Positions 37,575 through 48,532 of a stretch of DNA of 64,000 nt are shown one piece after another. Each line of letters begins with the position of its first letter. The first letter of the stretch is position 1. The DNA lies in NCBI RefSeq assembly GCF_030272895.1, contig NZ_JALRNF010000004.1, forward strand, positions 62,001-126,000, in the 5' to 3' direction. The notes under the pieces were generated by a model that had not been told where the DNA came from, made no database searches, and was given only the letters and a program-made list of their open reading frames with translations. Made by a program: the position numbers and the translations under genes. Source of the DNA: Pseudomonas sp. BGr12. GTDB lineage: Bacteria > Pseudomonadota > Gammaproteobacteria > Pseudomonadales > Pseudomonadaceae.

Positions 37575-37796
37575 TCATACCGGATTTGTCTGCTGACGGC
37601 GGGCCGCGGCCTCCCGGCAGATCTGCCGACGCCGCTCGTCATCGGCCGAGCGCCATTGGCGAATATCCTCGACATGACGGAAACAGCCGATGCAGACCTT
37701 GTGCTCATCCAGCCGGCAGGTGCTGATGCACGGTGACGGCACTGCCGGGCTGACATTGCTGTACAGCGGCTTGGCCGGCTTGGGCGCAGTGCTCAT
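37575..37796 (-). CDS. DUF1289 domain protein
   Basis: A 73-residue protein with the four-cysteine block SPCISTCRLDEHKVCIGCFRHVEDI of DUF1289, likely a small metal-binding domain, followed by a basic helix (RRRQICREAAARRQQ). The ATG at 37796 lies one base from the cyaY stop, so it is translationally coupled with frataxin. Association with an iron-sulfur or iron-delivery function is an inference from that pairing and the cysteines. Confidence 0.85.
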   Translation of the reverse strand: MSTAPKPAKPLYSNVSPAVPSPCISTCRLDEHKVCIGCFRHVEDIRQWRSADDERRRQICREAAARRQQTNPV

Positions 37797-37797
37797 C

Positions 37798-38130
37798 TCA
37801 GATCTCTTCGAAATCGAGTTTCTCGCCGGCGCGCTCCCAGACAATGCGCTCGAGCATCTCGCCCAGCAGCTCTTCGGTCTTTTCGCACACCCACTTCTTC
37901 GCTTCTTCGTCGTAGTCGAAGTGGAAACCGCCGGACTTGTCCGCCAGCCACAGCTGGCGCAGCGGCTCCTGGCGGCTGAAGATCAGCTGGCTGCCATTGT
38001 CGAACTTGATGGTCAGCACGCCGGCCGAGTTTTCCATGTCCAGGTCCAGGTCACTTTCGTCGAACAGGTCTTCCAGGGCCTGTTGGGTCGCGTCGACCAG
38101 ATCGTGAAAACGCGCTTCGCTCAAACTCAT
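37798..38130 (-). CDS. cyaY: Frataxin-like protein CyaY
   Basis: A 110-residue protein that binds iron and modulates iron-sulfur cluster assembly. The acidic N-terminal helix (LEDLFDESDLDLDMENSAGVLTI) and the frataxin sheet with QPLRQLWLADKSGGFHF-like block (here EPLRQLWLADKSGGFHFDYD) are typical. The start MSLSEARFHDLVD is the family N-terminus. It is followed by the DUF1289 gene on the same strand and is divergent from lptM, as in P. aeruginosa. Confidence 0.95.
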   Translation of the reverse strand: MSLSEARFHDLVDATQQALEDLFDESDLDLDMENSAGVLTIKFDNGSQLIFSRQEPLRQLWLADKSGGFHFDYDEEAKKWVCEKTEELLGEMLERIVWERAGEKLDFEEI

Positions 38131-38323
38131 TGCAAGAACCTCAAAAATGTCTGCACACACGCAAGCCGGGCAAGATACGAGCGCAGCGCGCCGAATGCAA
38201 AGAATAACGCCAGCTCACAAGCCACCGGCCTGCCCCCGCCCGACGGCCGCCTACCCGCATAGGCAAGGCGGCGGGTGCTCGGTATACTCGGGCGCAATAC
38301 TGCTTATTTCAAAGGATTACGCC

Positions 38324-38467
38324 ATGAAGCGCCTGATCTCCACCCTCGCGGCGCTCGTCGCGGTTGCCTGCCTCGTTTCCGCCTGTGGCCAGAAGGGCCC
38401 GCTGTACCTGCCGGAAGACGGCAAAGACGGTCAAAAATCGCAATCGCACCAGCACAAACAAGGGTAA
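38324..38467 (+). CDS. lptM: Small lipoprotein LptM (LppL)
   Basis: A 47-residue lipoprotein. The lipobox LVSAC sets lipidation at C21, followed directly by GQKGPLYLPED, the hallmark of LptM (YifL, formerly LppL in P. aeruginosa), which helps assemble the LptDE translocon at the outer membrane. The rest is a charged tail rich in Gln, His and Lys. It is the first gene of the lptM-lysA-dapF-DUF484-xerC-HAD transcript, three bases before lysA. Confidence 0.9.
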   Translation: MKRLISTLAALVAVACLVSACGQKGPLYLPEDGKDGQKSQSHQHKQG

Positions 38468-38470
38468 ACC

Positions 38471-39718
38471 ATGGACGCTTTCAACTACCGCGACGGTGAA
38501 CTGTTCGCGGAAGGCGTGGCCCTGTCGGCCATTGCCGAACGTTTCGGCACGCCAACCTACGTCTACTCGCGCGCCCACATCGAGGCCCAGTACCGCAGCT
38601 ACGCCGATGCCCTGCAGGGCGTTTCGCACCTGGTCTGCTTTGCCGTCAAGGCCAACTCCAACCTCGGTGTGCTGAACCTGCTGGCCCGCCTCGGCGCAGG
38701 TTTCGACATCGTCTCCGGCGGTGAGCTGGAGCGAGTCCTGGCCGCTGGCGGGCGCGCTGACCGCGTGGTCTTCTCCGGCGTCGGCAAGACCCGCGAAGAC
38801 ATGCGCCGCGCCCTGGAAGTCGGCGTGCACTGCTTCAACGTCGAGTCCACCGACGAGCTCGAGCGCCTGCAGGTCGTGGCGGCGGAAATGGGCGTGCGCG
38901 CTCCGGTTTCGCTGCGGGTCAACCCGGATGTCGACGCCGGTACCCACCCGTACATTTCCACCGGCCTGAAAGAAAACAAGTTCGGTATCGCCATCGCCGA
39001 TGCCGAAGAGGTGTACATCCGCGCCGCCCAGCTGCCCAACCTGGAAGTGGTCGGTGTCGACTGCCACATCGGCTCGCAGCTGACCACCCTGGAACCCTTC
39101 CTCGACGCCCTCGATCGCCTGCTGGCGCTGGTCGACCGCCTCGGCGACTGCGGTATCCTCCTGCGTCACCTGGACCTGGGTGGCGGTGTCGGCGTGCGCT
39201 ACCGCGATGAAGAACCGCCGCTGGCCGGCGACTACATCAAGGCGGTCCGCGAGCGCGTGGGCGAACGCGACCTGGCCCTGGTCTTCGAACCAGGCCGCTA
39301 TATCGTCGCCAACGCCGGGGTCCTGCTGACCCGCGTCGAGTACCTCAAGCACACCGAACACAAGGACTTCGCCATCGTCGATGCGGCGATGAACGACCTG
39401 ATCCGCCCGGCGCTGTACCAGGCCTGGATGGACGTCACCGCCGTGCAGCCACGGGCCGGTGAAGGCCGCACCTACGACGTGGTCGGACCGATCTGCGAGA
39501 CCGGCGACTTCCTGGCCAAGGAGCGCACGCTCAACCTGGCCGAAGGTGACCTGCTGGCAGTTCACTCCGCGGGCGCCTATGGTTTTGTCATGAGCTCGAA
39601 CTACAACACCCGTGGACGCTGTGCCGAAATCCTGGTCGATGGTGACCAGGCGTACGAAGTGCGCCGTCGGGAAACCGTGGCCGAGCTGTTCGCCGGCGAA
39701 AGCCTGCTGCCGGAGTAA
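38471..39718 (+). CDS. lysA: Diaminopimelate decarboxylase
   Basis: A 415-residue PLP enzyme that forms L-lysine from meso-diaminopimelate. The PLP lysine is K60 in CFAVKANSN. Other blocks: [49 protein letters not shown], and the active-site [11 protein letters not shown]. It is four bases before dapF, whose product supplies its substrate. Confidence 0.97.
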   Translation: MDAFNYRDGELFAEGVALSAIAERFGTPTYVYSRAHIEAQYRSYADALQGVSHLVCFAVKANSNLGVLNLLARLGAGFDIVSGGELERVLAAGGRADRVVFSGVGKTREDMRRALEVGVHCFNVESTDELERLQVVAAEMGVRAPVSLRVNPDVDAGTHPYISTGLKENKFGIAIADAEEVYIRAAQLPNLEVVGVDCHIGSQLTTLEPFLDALDRLLALVDRLGDCGILLRHLDLGGGVGVRYRDEEPPLAGDYIKAVRERVGERDLALVFEPGRYIVANAGVLLTRVEYLKHTEHKDFAIVDAAMNDLIRPALYQAWMDVTAVQPRAGEGRTYDVVGPICETGDFLAKERTLNLAEGDLLAVHSAGAYGFVMSSNYNTRGRCAEILVDGDQAYEVRRRETVAELFAGESLLPE

Positions 39719-39722
39719 ACCC

Positions 39723-40553
39723 ATGCTGCTGCGTTTTACCAAGATGCATGGGCTGGGCAACGACTTCATGGTCCTGGACCTGGTCAGCCAGCATGCGCAC
39801 ATCCTGCCCAAGCACGCCAAGCAATGGGGCGACCGCAACACCGGCATCGGCTTCGACCAACTGTTGATCGTCGAAGCGCCGAGCAATCCGGAGGTCGACT
39901 TTCGCTACCGGATCTTCAATGCCGACGGCTCCGAGGTCGAACAGTGCGGCAACGGCGCGCGCTGCTTCGCCCGCTTCGTGCTGGACAAGCGCCTGACGGC
40001 GAAAAAGCGTATCCGCGTTGAAACCAAGGGCGGAATCATCGAGCTCGACGTGCGCAACGACGGCCAGATCTGCGTCGACATGGGCCCGCCACGGCTGGTC
40101 CCGGCCGAGATCCCGTTCGAGGCAGCGGAACAGGCCCTGAGCTACCCACTGGAGGTCGCCGGCCGCCAGGTCGAGCTGGCTGCGGTATCGATGGGCAACC
40201 CCCACGCCGTGCTGCGGGTCGACGATATCAACAGCGCACCGGTGCATGAACTGGGCCCGCAGATCGAGCATCACCCGCGCTTCCCGCAGCGGGTCAATGT
40301 CGGCTTCATCCAGATCATCGATCGCCACCGCGCGCAGCTGCGCGTCTGGGAGCGTGGCGCCGGGGAAACCCAGGCCTGCGGTACCGGTGCCTGTGCGGCG
40401 GCCGTGGCTGCGATCAGCCAGGGCTGGATGGATTCGCCACTGCTGATCGACCTCCCCGGCGGGCGCCTGTCCATCGAGTGGGCAGGCCCGGGCAAGCCAG
40501 TGCTGATGACCGGCCCCGCCGTGCGCGTGTTCGAAGGACAAGTTCGTCTATGA
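39723..40553 (+). CDS. dapF: Diaminopimelate epimerase
   Basis: A 276-residue enzyme that converts LL- to meso-diaminopimelate with two catalytic cysteines, here C75 ([13 protein letters not shown]) and C219 ([13 protein letters not shown]). The N-terminal [12 protein letters not shown] and MGNPHAV are family blocks. The ATG at 39723 starts [10 protein letters not shown], and the longer upstream frame is only lysA in another frame. Confidence 0.97.
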   Translation: MLLRFTKMHGLGNDFMVLDLVSQHAHILPKHAKQWGDRNTGIGFDQLLIVEAPSNPEVDFRYRIFNADGSEVEQCGNGARCFARFVLDKRLTAKKRIRVETKGGIIELDVRNDGQICVDMGPPRLVPAEIPFEAAEQALSYPLEVAGRQVELAAVSMGNPHAVLRVDDINSAPVHELGPQIEHHPRFPQRVNVGFIQIIDRHRAQLRVWERGAGETQACGTGACAAAVAAISQGWMDSPLLIDLPGGRLSIEWAGPGKPVLMTGPAVRVFEGQVRL

Positions 40554-40566
40554 GTGAGTACCGACC

Positions 40567-41304
40567 ATGAGCGATCAGCCCCAGGCTCCCGTTGAGCAGC
40601 CCACCGACCTTGGCGCCGGGGGCTCGATGCCCGCCCTCGGGGCTGAAGCCGTGGTCGCCTACCTGCGCGACAATCCCACCTTCTTCGCCGAGCGTGACGA
40701 GCTGCTCAGCGAACTGCACATTCCCCACCAGCGCGGCGACAGCGTTTCGCTGGTGGAGCGCCAGCTCAAGCTGTTGCGTGACCGCAACATCGAGATGCGC
40801 CATCGCCTGTCGCAACTGATGGACGTGGCCCGCGACAACGACCGGCTGTTCGACAAGACCCGCCGGTTGATCCTCGACCTGCTCGACGCCGACAGCCTGG
40901 AGTCCGTGGTCATGGCGGTCGAAGACAGCCTGCGCCAGGAATTCAAGGTGCCCTTCGTCAGCCTCATTCTGTTCGGCGAAACCGCCGCCCCGGTGGGGCG
41001 CTGGGTCAACAGCGCCGACGCCCAGCAAGCCATCGGCGGCCTGCTGTGCAGCGGCAAGACGGTCAGCGGCAACCTGCGCGACCATGAACTGGACTTCCTG
41101 TTCGGCGAACAGCAGCGCAAGGAAGTCGGTTCCACCGCCGTCGCCACCCTGAACCACCAGGGCCTGCATGGCGTGCTGGCGATCGGCAGCCGCGACCCGC
41201 AACACTACAAGAGCACGGTCGGCACCCTGTTCCTCGGCTACATTGCCGAAGTGCTGGGCCGTGTCGTGCCGCGCTTTACCCAGACCCTGCGCCCGGTGCG
41301 CTGA
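40567..41304 (+). CDS. DUF484 family protein (GAF-like)
   Basis: A 245-residue protein. The first part ([27 protein letters not shown]) is the DUF484 signature, followed by a helical coiled segment and a GAF-like fold ([35 protein letters not shown]). No enzymatic activity is known; the conserved place between dapF and xerC is found across gammaproteobacteria. Its stop overlaps the xerC start (TGATG). Confidence 0.9.
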   Translation: MSDQPQAPVEQPTDLGAGGSMPALGAEAVVAYLRDNPTFFAERDELLSELHIPHQRGDSVSLVERQLKLLRDRNIEMRHRLSQLMDVARDNDRLFDKTRRLILDLLDADSLESVVMAVEDSLRQEFKVPFVSLILFGETAAPVGRWVNSADAQQAIGGLLCSGKTVSGNLRDHELDFLFGEQQRKEVGSTAVATLNHQGLHGVLAIGSRDPQHYKSTVGTLFLGYIAEVLGRVVPRFTQTLRPVR

Positions 41305-42203
41305 TGGAACGCCAGCTGCAGGCCTTCAGCGCGCACTTGCGCAATGAACGCCAGGTGTCCGAACACACCCAGCTGGCCTACCGCCGCGACCTCGACAGCG
41401 TCCTGGCCTTCTGCAACAAGCACGCAATCGACAGCTGGGATGCCCTGCAGATCCAGCACCTGCGCCAGCTGATCGCCCGCCAGCACCAGCAGGGCCAGTC
41501 ATCGTGCAGCCTGGCGCGCCTGCTGTCGGCGGTGCGTGGCTTCTACCGCTACCTCAACCGCGAAGGCCTGTGCAGCCACGACCCGGCCAACGGCCTGTCG
41601 GCACCCAAGGGCGAACGCCGCCTGCCCAAGACCCTGGACACCGACCGCGCCCTGCAACTGCTCGACGGCGCGGTGGAAGACGAGTTCCTCGCCCGCCGCG
41701 ACCAGGCCATGCTCGAACTGTTCTACTCTTCGGGCCTGCGCCTGTCGGAGCTGACCAGCCTCAACCTCGACCAGCTGGACCTGCCTGCAGGCCTGGTCCA
41801 GGTGCATGGCAAGGGCAGCAAGACGCGCGTACTGCCGGTCGGACGCAAGGCCCGGGAAGCCCTTGAACAGTGGCTGCCCCTGCGCGGTGGCAGCGGCCCC
41901 GAGGACGGCGCGGTGTTCGTCAGCCAGCAAGGGCGACGCCTCGGCCCGCGGGCCATCCAGCTACGGGTACAGGCTGCCGGCGCCCGGGAATTGGGCCAGA
42001 ACCTGCACCCGCACATGTTGCGACACTCCTTTGCCAGCCACCTGCTGGAGTCCTCCCAGGACCTGCGCGCGGTACAGGAGATGCTCGGCCACGCCGACAT
42101 CGCCACCACCCAGATCTACACGCACCTGGACTTCCAGCACTTGGCCGCCGTCTATGACAGCGCCCATCCACGGGCCAAACGCAACAAGGGCAGCGACTCA
42201 TGA
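41304..42203 (+). CDS. xerC: Tyrosine recombinase XerC
   Basis: A 299-residue site-specific recombinase that, with XerD, resolves chromosome dimers at dif. The catalytic residues are R146 (SSGLRLSEL), K170, H237 and R240 (HPHMLRHSF), H263 (LGHAD) and Y272 (IYTHL). The N-terminal core-binding domain spans about residues 1-90. The ATG is shared with the previous stop, and its end overlaps the HAD gene by 4 bases. The P. aeruginosa orthologue is named sss. Confidence 0.96.
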   Translation: MERQLQAFSAHLRNERQVSEHTQLAYRRDLDSVLAFCNKHAIDSWDALQIQHLRQLIARQHQQGQSSCSLARLLSAVRGFYRYLNREGLCSHDPANGLSAPKGERRLPKTLDTDRALQLLDGAVEDEFLARRDQAMLELFYSSGLRLSELTSLNLDQLDLPAGLVQVHGKGSKTRVLPVGRKAREALEQWLPLRGGSGPEDGAVFVSQQGRRLGPRAIQLRVQAAGARELGQNLHPHMLRHSFASHLLESSQDLRAVQEMLGHADIATTQIYTHLDFQHLAAVYDSAHPRAKRNKGSDS

Positions 42204-42895
42204 GCATCAAGCTGATCACGTTCGACCTCGATGACACCCTGTGGGACACCGCCCCGGTCATCGTCAGTGCCGAAGCCATCCTGCGCGACTGGCTGGCGGC
42301 CAATGCCCCGGACCTTGGCGCCGTGCCCGTGGAGCATCTGTACGCCATCCGCGAGCGCCTGGTGCAGGCCGAGCCGGGCCTGAAGCACCGCATCAGCGCC
42401 TTGCGCCGGCGTGTGCTGTTCCACGCCCTGGAAGATGTCGGCTACAGCGAGAACAAGGCCCGGGAGTTGGCCAACGAAGGCTTCGAAGTGTTCCTGCATG
42501 CCCGGCACCAGATCGATATCTTCCCGGAGGTCCAGCCGGTGCTGGAGATCCTGCGCCACAGCTACACCCTGGGCGTGGTCACCAACGGCAATGCCGATGT
42601 GCGCCGCCTGGGGCTGGCCGACTACTTCAAGTTCGCCCTGTGCGCCGAGGACCTGGGAATCGGCAAGCCCGACCCGCAACCCTTCCTCGAGGCGCTGCGC
42701 CAGGGTCAGGTCGACGCCCATGCCGCGGTGCATATCGGTGACCACCCCGGCGACGACATCGCCGGCGCCCAACGCGCCGGCCTGCGGGCTATCTGGTTCA
42801 ATCCCCAGGGCAAGGCCTGGGAAGCCGAGAGCCGCCCTGACGCGGAAATCCAGCGCCTGTCGCAGCTGCCCGAACTCCTCAACAGCTGGCGTTGA
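42200..42895 (+). CDS. HAD-family hydrolase, YigB-like
   Basis: A 231-residue phosphatase of the haloacid dehalogenase superfamily. Motif I is [11 protein letters not shown], motif II VVTNGNA, motif III in GKPDPQPF (lysine), and motif [15 protein letters not shown] with two acidic residues. E. coli YigB, encoded in the same position after xerC, dephosphorylates FMN and other substrates; that is a family inference. Last gene of the operon, followed by a REP and a terminator. Confidence 0.9.
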   Translation: MSIKLITFDLDDTLWDTAPVIVSAEAILRDWLAANAPDLGAVPVEHLYAIRERLVQAEPGLKHRISALRRRVLFHALEDVGYSENKARELANEGFEVFLHARHQIDIFPEVQPVLEILRHSYTLGVVTNGNADVRRLGLADYFKFALCAEDLGIGKPDPQPFLEALRQGQVDAHAAVHIGDHPGDDIAGAQRAGLRAIWFNPQGKAWEAESRPDAEIQRLSQLPELLNSWR

Positions 42896-42896
42896 T

Positions 42897-42970
42897 AGGT
42901 GGGAGCGGGCTTGCCCCGCGAAACGATTCAACTGAAGAAACGCAATCGCGGGGCAAGCCCGCTCCTACAG
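42897..42970. repeat. REP doublet downstream of the HAD gene
   Basis: GTGGGAGCGGGCTTGCCCCG on the left and CGGGGCAAGCCCGCTCCTAC on the right, with AACTGAAGAAACG between. The same doublet with nearly the same centre recurs in inverted orientation at 46686-46758. Confidence 0.92.
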
Positions 42971-42976
42971 ATGCCC

Positions 42977-43009
42977 ACAAAAAAGCCCGCAGCGACGGCG
43001 GGCTTTCTT
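42977..43009. terminator. Bidirectional terminator between the HAD gene and sutA
   Basis: AAAAAAGCCCGC and GGCGGGCTTTCTT flank AGCGAC; A/T runs on both sides let it stop the xerC-HAD transcript and the convergent sutA transcript. Confidence 0.88.
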
Positions 43010-43023
43010 GTTGGCGGAACCAC

Positions 43024-43347
43024 TCAGATAGGGCGGCTACCGTACTTGTTGTCCGGCTTCTTGGGCGGATCGGCGACCACGTTGGCCTCCACTTCCTGCA
43101 CCTTGCCACCACGGGCGAGGAATTCTTCCATCGCCTTGGCCAGCGCATCACGCTCTTTCTGCTTGGCTTCCATGCTCGGCATCTCGTCTACCGAGACCGC
43201 CGCCTTGGACTTGCCCTTGGCTACCGGCGCAGGACTGTCGTCACCGCTATCGTCCGCTACGTCGTCAGCCGCAGCTTCAAGGCCTTCATCGCCTTCGTCT
43301 TCGTCGCCTACTTCGAGGTCGTCATTTTCCAGATCGTCGTCGCTCAT
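43024..43347 (-). CDS. sutA: Transcriptional regulator SutA
   Basis: A 107-residue protein with an acidic disordered N-terminal half (MSDDDLENDDLEVGDEDEGD) and a basic helical centre (EAKQKERDALAKAMEEFLARGG) ending DPPKKPDNKYGSRPI. This matches P. aeruginosa SutA, which binds RNA polymerase during slow growth and promotes expression of housekeeping genes with sigma factors S and 70. GAGG lies 6 bases before the ATG. It neighbours amtB as in P. aeruginosa. The 433 bases upstream contain no gene. Confidence 0.88.
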   Translation of the reverse strand: MSDDDLENDDLEVGDEDEGDEGLEAAADDVADDSGDDSPAPVAKGKSKAAVSVDEMPSMEAKQKERDALAKAMEEFLARGGKVQEVEANVVADPPKKPDNKYGSRPI

Positions 43348-43779
43348 GTTCTACCTCATGACTTGCGAAAAGCAGATTAGTTATAGACCAGCGGCGCCGG
43401 GAATCGACAGCCACCGGAAAAATTCAAAGGGTCGCGGGTTTGCCGCCACCTCAAGCGTGCGCCACAACGGAGGGCGAGCGCCGCGCAAGCCCCGCTCTTG
43501 GCAGGGCCTGACGAAATTAAAGAGCTACCGACAACGGGGCGTCGGCCTGCCCTGGCGTGATCAGCCTGCTCATTGGCAAGCCTAGCAAAGGGCAGCGAAG
43601 TTTGCGGACAGCTTGTCAGCTCCCTTCGGCGCGCATTCTAGCGTGCTCAGAGAAAAAGCAAAGTGCCTAAGTCTCTCTGTGACCTGTAAGTTTTATGCCT
43701 ACCGGGAGTGCACCGGAAAAGCAATGGTGAAAGCGCCGGATGAAACCGTTTGCGTTGGCTGAAATCGACAACAGGCAGG
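43348..43779. other. Non-coding region upstream of sutA
   Basis: About 430 bases without a supportable gene. Its short open frames have neither ribosome-binding sites nor family likeness. It should hold the sutA promoter and leader; I see no defined operator. Noted as an unexplained gap, since other gaps here are mostly much shorter. Confidence 0.5.
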
Positions 43780-43814
43780 CAAAAAAATGCCCGGCAAGCC
43801 GGGCAAGTTTTTTT
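43780..43814 (-). terminator. Terminator of glnK-amtB
   Basis: TGCCCGGC (43788-43795) and GCCGGGCA (43798-43805) pair around AA; on the minus strand TTTTTTT follows. It starts 18 bases past the amtB stop. Confidence 0.9.
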
Positions 43815-43822
43815 CGAGGGCG

Positions 43823-45154
43823 TTACAGGTTATAGCCGCGCTCGTTGTGTTGCGCCAGGTCGAGACCGACCGACTCTTCTTCTTCGTTGACCCGCAGGCC
43901 CATGACCAGGTCCAGTACCTTGAGGATCACGTAGGTGGCGATCGCGGTGTAGATCACGGTAAAGCCGACGCCCTTGGCCTGCACCCAGACTTGCGCGCCG
44001 ATGTCCTCGACAGTACCGAAGCCGCCCAGGGCAGGCGCTGCGAATACGCCGGTGAGGATCGCGCCAACGATACCGCCGATACCGTGCACGCCGAAGGCGT
44101 CCAGGGAGTCGTCGTAGCCCATCTTGCGCTTGAGGCTGGTGGCGCAGAAGTAGCAGATCACGCCAGCCACCAGACCGATCACCAGCGCGCCCATCGGGCC
44201 GACGGTGCCGGCCGCCGGGGTAATGGCGACCAGGCCCGCCACCACGCCCGAGGCGATGCCCAGGGCACTTGGCTTACCGTGGGTCAGCCACTCGGCGAAC
44301 ATCCAGCCCAGGGCGGCGGCAGCGGTGGCGATCTGGGTCACCAGCATGGCCATGCCGGCGGTGCCGTTCGCGGCGGCGGCGGAGCCGGCGTTGAAGCCGA
44401 ACCAGCCGATCCACAGCATGGCCGCGCCCATCAGGGTGTAGCCCAGGTTGTGCGGGGCCATCGGCGTGGTCGGGAAGCCCTTGCGCTTGCCCAGCACCAG
44501 GCAGGCCACCAGGCCGGCGATACCGGCGTTGATGTGCACCACGGTGCCGCCGGCGAAGTCGAGTACGCCCCAGTCCCACATCAAGCCGCCGTTGCCGCTC
44601 CAGACCATGTGGGCAATCGGTGCATAGACCAGGGTGAACCAGATGGCCATGAAGATCAGCATGGCCGAGAACTTCATGCGCTCGGCGAAGGCACCGACGA
44701 TCAGCGCCGGGGTGATGATCGCAAAGGTCATCTGGAAGGTGATGAACACCGCTTCAGGGAACAGCGCCGCCGAAGAGGTCAGGCTCGCCGGGGTCACGCC
44801 GGCGAGGAACGCCTTGGACAGACCGCCAACGAAGGAATTGAAGTTGACCACGCCTTGTTCCATACCGGTGGTATCGAACGCCAGGCTGTAGCCGTAGACC
44901 ACCCACAGGACGCTGATCAGGCCGGTGATCGCAAAGCATTGCATCATGACTGACAGCACGTTCTTGGAACGCACCATGCCGCCGTAGAACAAGGCCAGAC
45001 CGGGGATGGTCATGAACAGCACCAGGGCTGTGGCGGTCAACATCCAGGCGGTGTCGCCGGAGTTGAGTACGGGGGCAGCCTCCTCTGCCAGGGCCAGGCC
45101 GGGCATTCCGAGGGACAAAAGGGCTCCTAGCCCTGCGAAACGACGCAGAGTCAT
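43823..45154 (-). CDS. amtB: Ammonium transporter
   Basis: A 443-residue inner-membrane channel with a cleavable signal peptide (LGALLSLGMPGLALAEE) and 11 membrane helices. Family blocks: GDTAWMLTATALVLFMTIPGLALFYGGMV, and the pore twin histidines in GGTVVHINAGIAG and GVHGIGGIVGAIL. It moves ammonia/ammonium and is blocked by unmodified GlnK. AGGAG lies 8 bases before the ATG. It follows glnK by 42 bases on the same strand, forming the classical glnK-amtB operon. Confidence 0.96.
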   Translation of the reverse strand: MTLRRFAGLGALLSLGMPGLALAEEAAPVLNSGDTAWMLTATALVLFMTIPGLALFYGGMVRSKNVLSVMMQCFAITGLISVLWVVYGYSLAFDTTGMEQGVVNFNSFVGGLSKAFLAGVTPASLTSSAALFPEAVFITFQMTFAIITPALIVGAFAERMKFSAMLIFMAIWFTLVYAPIAHMVWSGNGGLMWDWGVLDFAGGTVVHINAGIAGLVACLVLGKRKGFPTTPMAPHNLGYTLMGAAMLWIGWFGFNAGSAAAANGTAGMAMLVTQIATAAAALGWMFAEWLTHGKPSALGIASGVVAGLVAITPAAGTVGPMGALVIGLVAGVICYFCATSLKRKMGYDDSLDAFGVHGIGGIVGAILTGVFAAPALGGFGTVEDIGAQVWVQAKGVGFTVIYTAIATYVILKVLDLVMGLRVNEEEESVGLDLAQHNERGYNL

Positions 45155-45196
45155 GTTGTTTTCTCCTGGGGCTTTGGGGTTTGGTGAGGCTTTTTG

Positions 45197-45628
<432 letters not shown>

Positions 45629-45738
45629 TCATATCCCCCGGTCGACGCCAGAAACCGCTCCTGACGAAACAGCGTGATGCTCCGCCTGCACCCTGCTCCG
45701 TCACGGTGACTGCATCAGTGCATGGGTCATGAAGGTCT

Positions 45739-45755
45739 TTGCAGAAACCTTGCCA
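45739..45755 (-). promoter_or_regulatory. Sigma-54 promoter of glnK-amtB
   Basis: Read on the minus strand: TGGCAAGGTTTCTGCAA, against the consensus TGGCACG-N4-TTGC. The GG and GC are 10 bases apart and only two consensus positions differ. It lies 204-220 bases before the glnK start. Confidence 0.75.
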
Positions 45756-45817
45756 GATCCGCTAAATCGTCCAATAACAGGGACTTGCGATTACGCCCGG
45801 TGTTTGGCCAGTCGCCA

Positions 45818-45891
45818 GCACCGTTTCGGCGCACAACAACGGTGCGCGACCTTTCACCGCCCTGCGCGAAAAGCGTGCACCGCAAGGGTGG
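45818..45891. promoter_or_regulatory. Three NtrC-like binding sites upstream of the glnK promoter
   Basis: The consensus GCACC-N5-GGTGC is matched in three places: 45818-45832 (GCACC-N5-GGCGC), 45831-45845 (GCACA-N5-GGTGC, inside a longer dyad 45829-45847) and 45877-45891 (GCACC-N5-GGTGG). They lie 60-140 bases upstream of the -24 element, where NtrC-type activators normally bind. The first two overlap by two bases. Confidence 0.65.
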
Positions 45892-45942
45892 CAAAACTGC
45901 GTGCTACACTGGCCCCCCATTGAACACAGCGGATTGCCGAAC

Positions 45943-46206
45943 ATGCTCGCGCCCAAAGCCTTTCTCGATGCCCTGAGCGACCAGGCCTCGCGCCTGTTCA
46001 GCGGCGACACGTCACAGCCTCGCAGCGAACTCGAAAGCCAGTTCAAGGCCCTGCTGCAAAGCGGCTTCAGCAAACTGGAACTGGTCAGCCGGGAAGAATT
46101 CGACAGCCAGATGGTGGTGCTCGCCCGCACCCGCGCCCGCCTTGAAGCGCTGGAAGCCAAGGTGGCCGAGATGGAAGCCCGCCTGAATCCACAAGCTGCG
46201 GAGTAG
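45943..46206 (+). CDS. ubiK: Ubiquinone biosynthesis accessory factor UbiK
   Basis: An 87-residue protein (formerly YqiC/BMFP) that partners UbiJ in aerobic ubiquinone synthesis. N-terminal MLAPKAFLDALSDQASRLF is amphipathic, and the C-terminal TRARLEALEAKVAEMEARL is a trimeric coiled coil, both diagnostic. The frame extends 14 codons upstream, but MLAPKAF is the family start. It is divergent from glnK, with the NtrC sites between them. Confidence 0.9.
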   Translation: MLAPKAFLDALSDQASRLFSGDTSQPRSELESQFKALLQSGFSKLELVSREEFDSQMVVLARTRARLEALEAKVAEMEARLNPQAAE

Positions 46207-46245
46207 TCCCGCAGCCCTCACGCCACAACCAGCAGGGGTCTCGCG

Positions 46246-46674
46246 ATGAAAGTCAGTGCACGCAATGTATTCAAAGGTACTGTCAGCCATGTGCAGGCAG
46301 GCGCAGTGAATGCCGAAGTCACCCTGAAGCTTCCGGGTGGCGAGCAACTGGTTGCCGTGGTCACCATGGCCAGCCTGCAGAGCCTGGGCATTGCCGTGGG
46401 CAAGGAAGCGGTCGCCCTGGTCAAGGCACCCTGGGTGGTGCTGATGACCGATGCCGGCGGTTACCGGTTCTCGGCGCGCAACTGCCTTGAGGGCAAGGTC
46501 GTGCGGGTGAGCGATGGGGCGGTCAACGCCGAGGTGGTGGTGCAACTGGCGGGTGGGACCGAAGTGTTCTCCATCGTTACCCGCGAGGCTGTGAATGAGC
46601 TGGGGCTCAAGCCTGGCGTGGCGGCTACCGCCGTGATCAAGGCTTCGCACATCATTCTCGGCGTCGCCAGCTGA
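46246..46674 (+). CDS. TOBE (Mop) domain molybdate-binding protein
   Basis: A 142-residue protein made of two tandem Mop/TOBE domains: residues 1-66 (SARNVFKGTVSHVQAGAVNAEVTL) and 73-142 (SARNCLEGKVVRVSDGAVNAEVVV). Di-Mop proteins of this kind bind molybdate or tungstate as molbindins. There is no DNA-binding or ATPase domain and no mod transport gene nearby. No cysteine or histidine metal site is needed by this family. It is followed by a REP element. Confidence 0.88.
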   Translation: MKVSARNVFKGTVSHVQAGAVNAEVTLKLPGGEQLVAVVTMASLQSLGIAVGKEAVALVKAPWVVLMTDAGGYRFSARNCLEGKVVRVSDGAVNAEVVVQLAGGTEVFSIVTREAVNELGLKPGVAATAVIKASHIILGVAS

Positions 46675-46685
46675 ACACGATTCCC

Positions 46686-46758
46686 CTGTGGGAGCGGGCT
46701 TGCCCCGCGATAGCGTTTCTTCAGTTGCATCGCTTCGCGGGGCAAGCCCGCTCCTACC
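46686..46758. repeat. REP doublet, inverted near-copy of the one at 42897
   Basis: CTGTGGGAGCGGGCTTGCCC on the left and GGGGCAAGCCCGCTCCTAC on the right. Reverse-complemented, its centre (AGCGATGCAACTGAAGAAAC) matches the centre of the 42897-42970 doublet with few differences. Confidence 0.92.
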
Positions 46759-46860
46759 GCCTGGTAACAAGCCGACTCACTCTTCCCCGCCCTCACCCTT
46801 CCCGCCCCACTATCCTTGCAAAGCCGCAGGACGCGGCTTTGCATCGATCATGGAGCGTTC

Positions 46861-48357
<1,497 letters not shown>

Positions 48358-48367
48358 AGTGCAACTA

Positions 48368-48424
48368 GCCAGCAAATATTTCAACTAGTAGTGCATATAT
48401 TTCAACATTGAAATATATGCTGGC
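48368..48424. promoter_or_regulatory. AT-rich overlapping inverted repeats upstream of the ToxR-like regulator
   Basis: GCATATATTTCAA and TTGAAATATATGC form a perfect 13-bp dyad around CA (48393-48420). A second left arm, GCCAGCAAATATTTCAA (48368-48384), pairs with TTGAAATATATGCTGGC (48408-48424) at 16 of 17 positions. The right arm can thus pair with either left arm. No T-run follows, so it is not a standard terminator for comM. It lies about 50-105 bases before the -35 of the regulator gene. Confidence 0.7.
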
Positions 48425-48472
48425 AATTATTCTATTAATACTCACGCACAACAACAAGCACCGCCCGTCAAC

Positions 48473-48500
48473 TTGCTTCATTGTCGCCGAACACTATAAT
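48473..48500 (+). promoter_or_regulatory. Sigma-70 promoter of the ToxR-like operon
   Basis: TTGCTT (48473-48478), a 16-base spacer, and a perfect TATAAT (48495-48500). Transcription would start near 48507, about 26 bases before the regulator ATG. Confidence 0.65.
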
Positions 48501-48532
48501 AGCCGGGCATTCCACAACGCGCGTAATGTTTG

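Noticed and set aside
45670..45684. A second GG-N10-GC match nearer glnK, considered as the sigma-54 promoter
   Set aside because: Apart from GG and GC it misses most consensus positions; the element at 45741-45755 is far better.
48393..48420. The 28-bp palindrome as a comM terminator
   Set aside because: The stem is AT-rich and no T-run follows on either strand.
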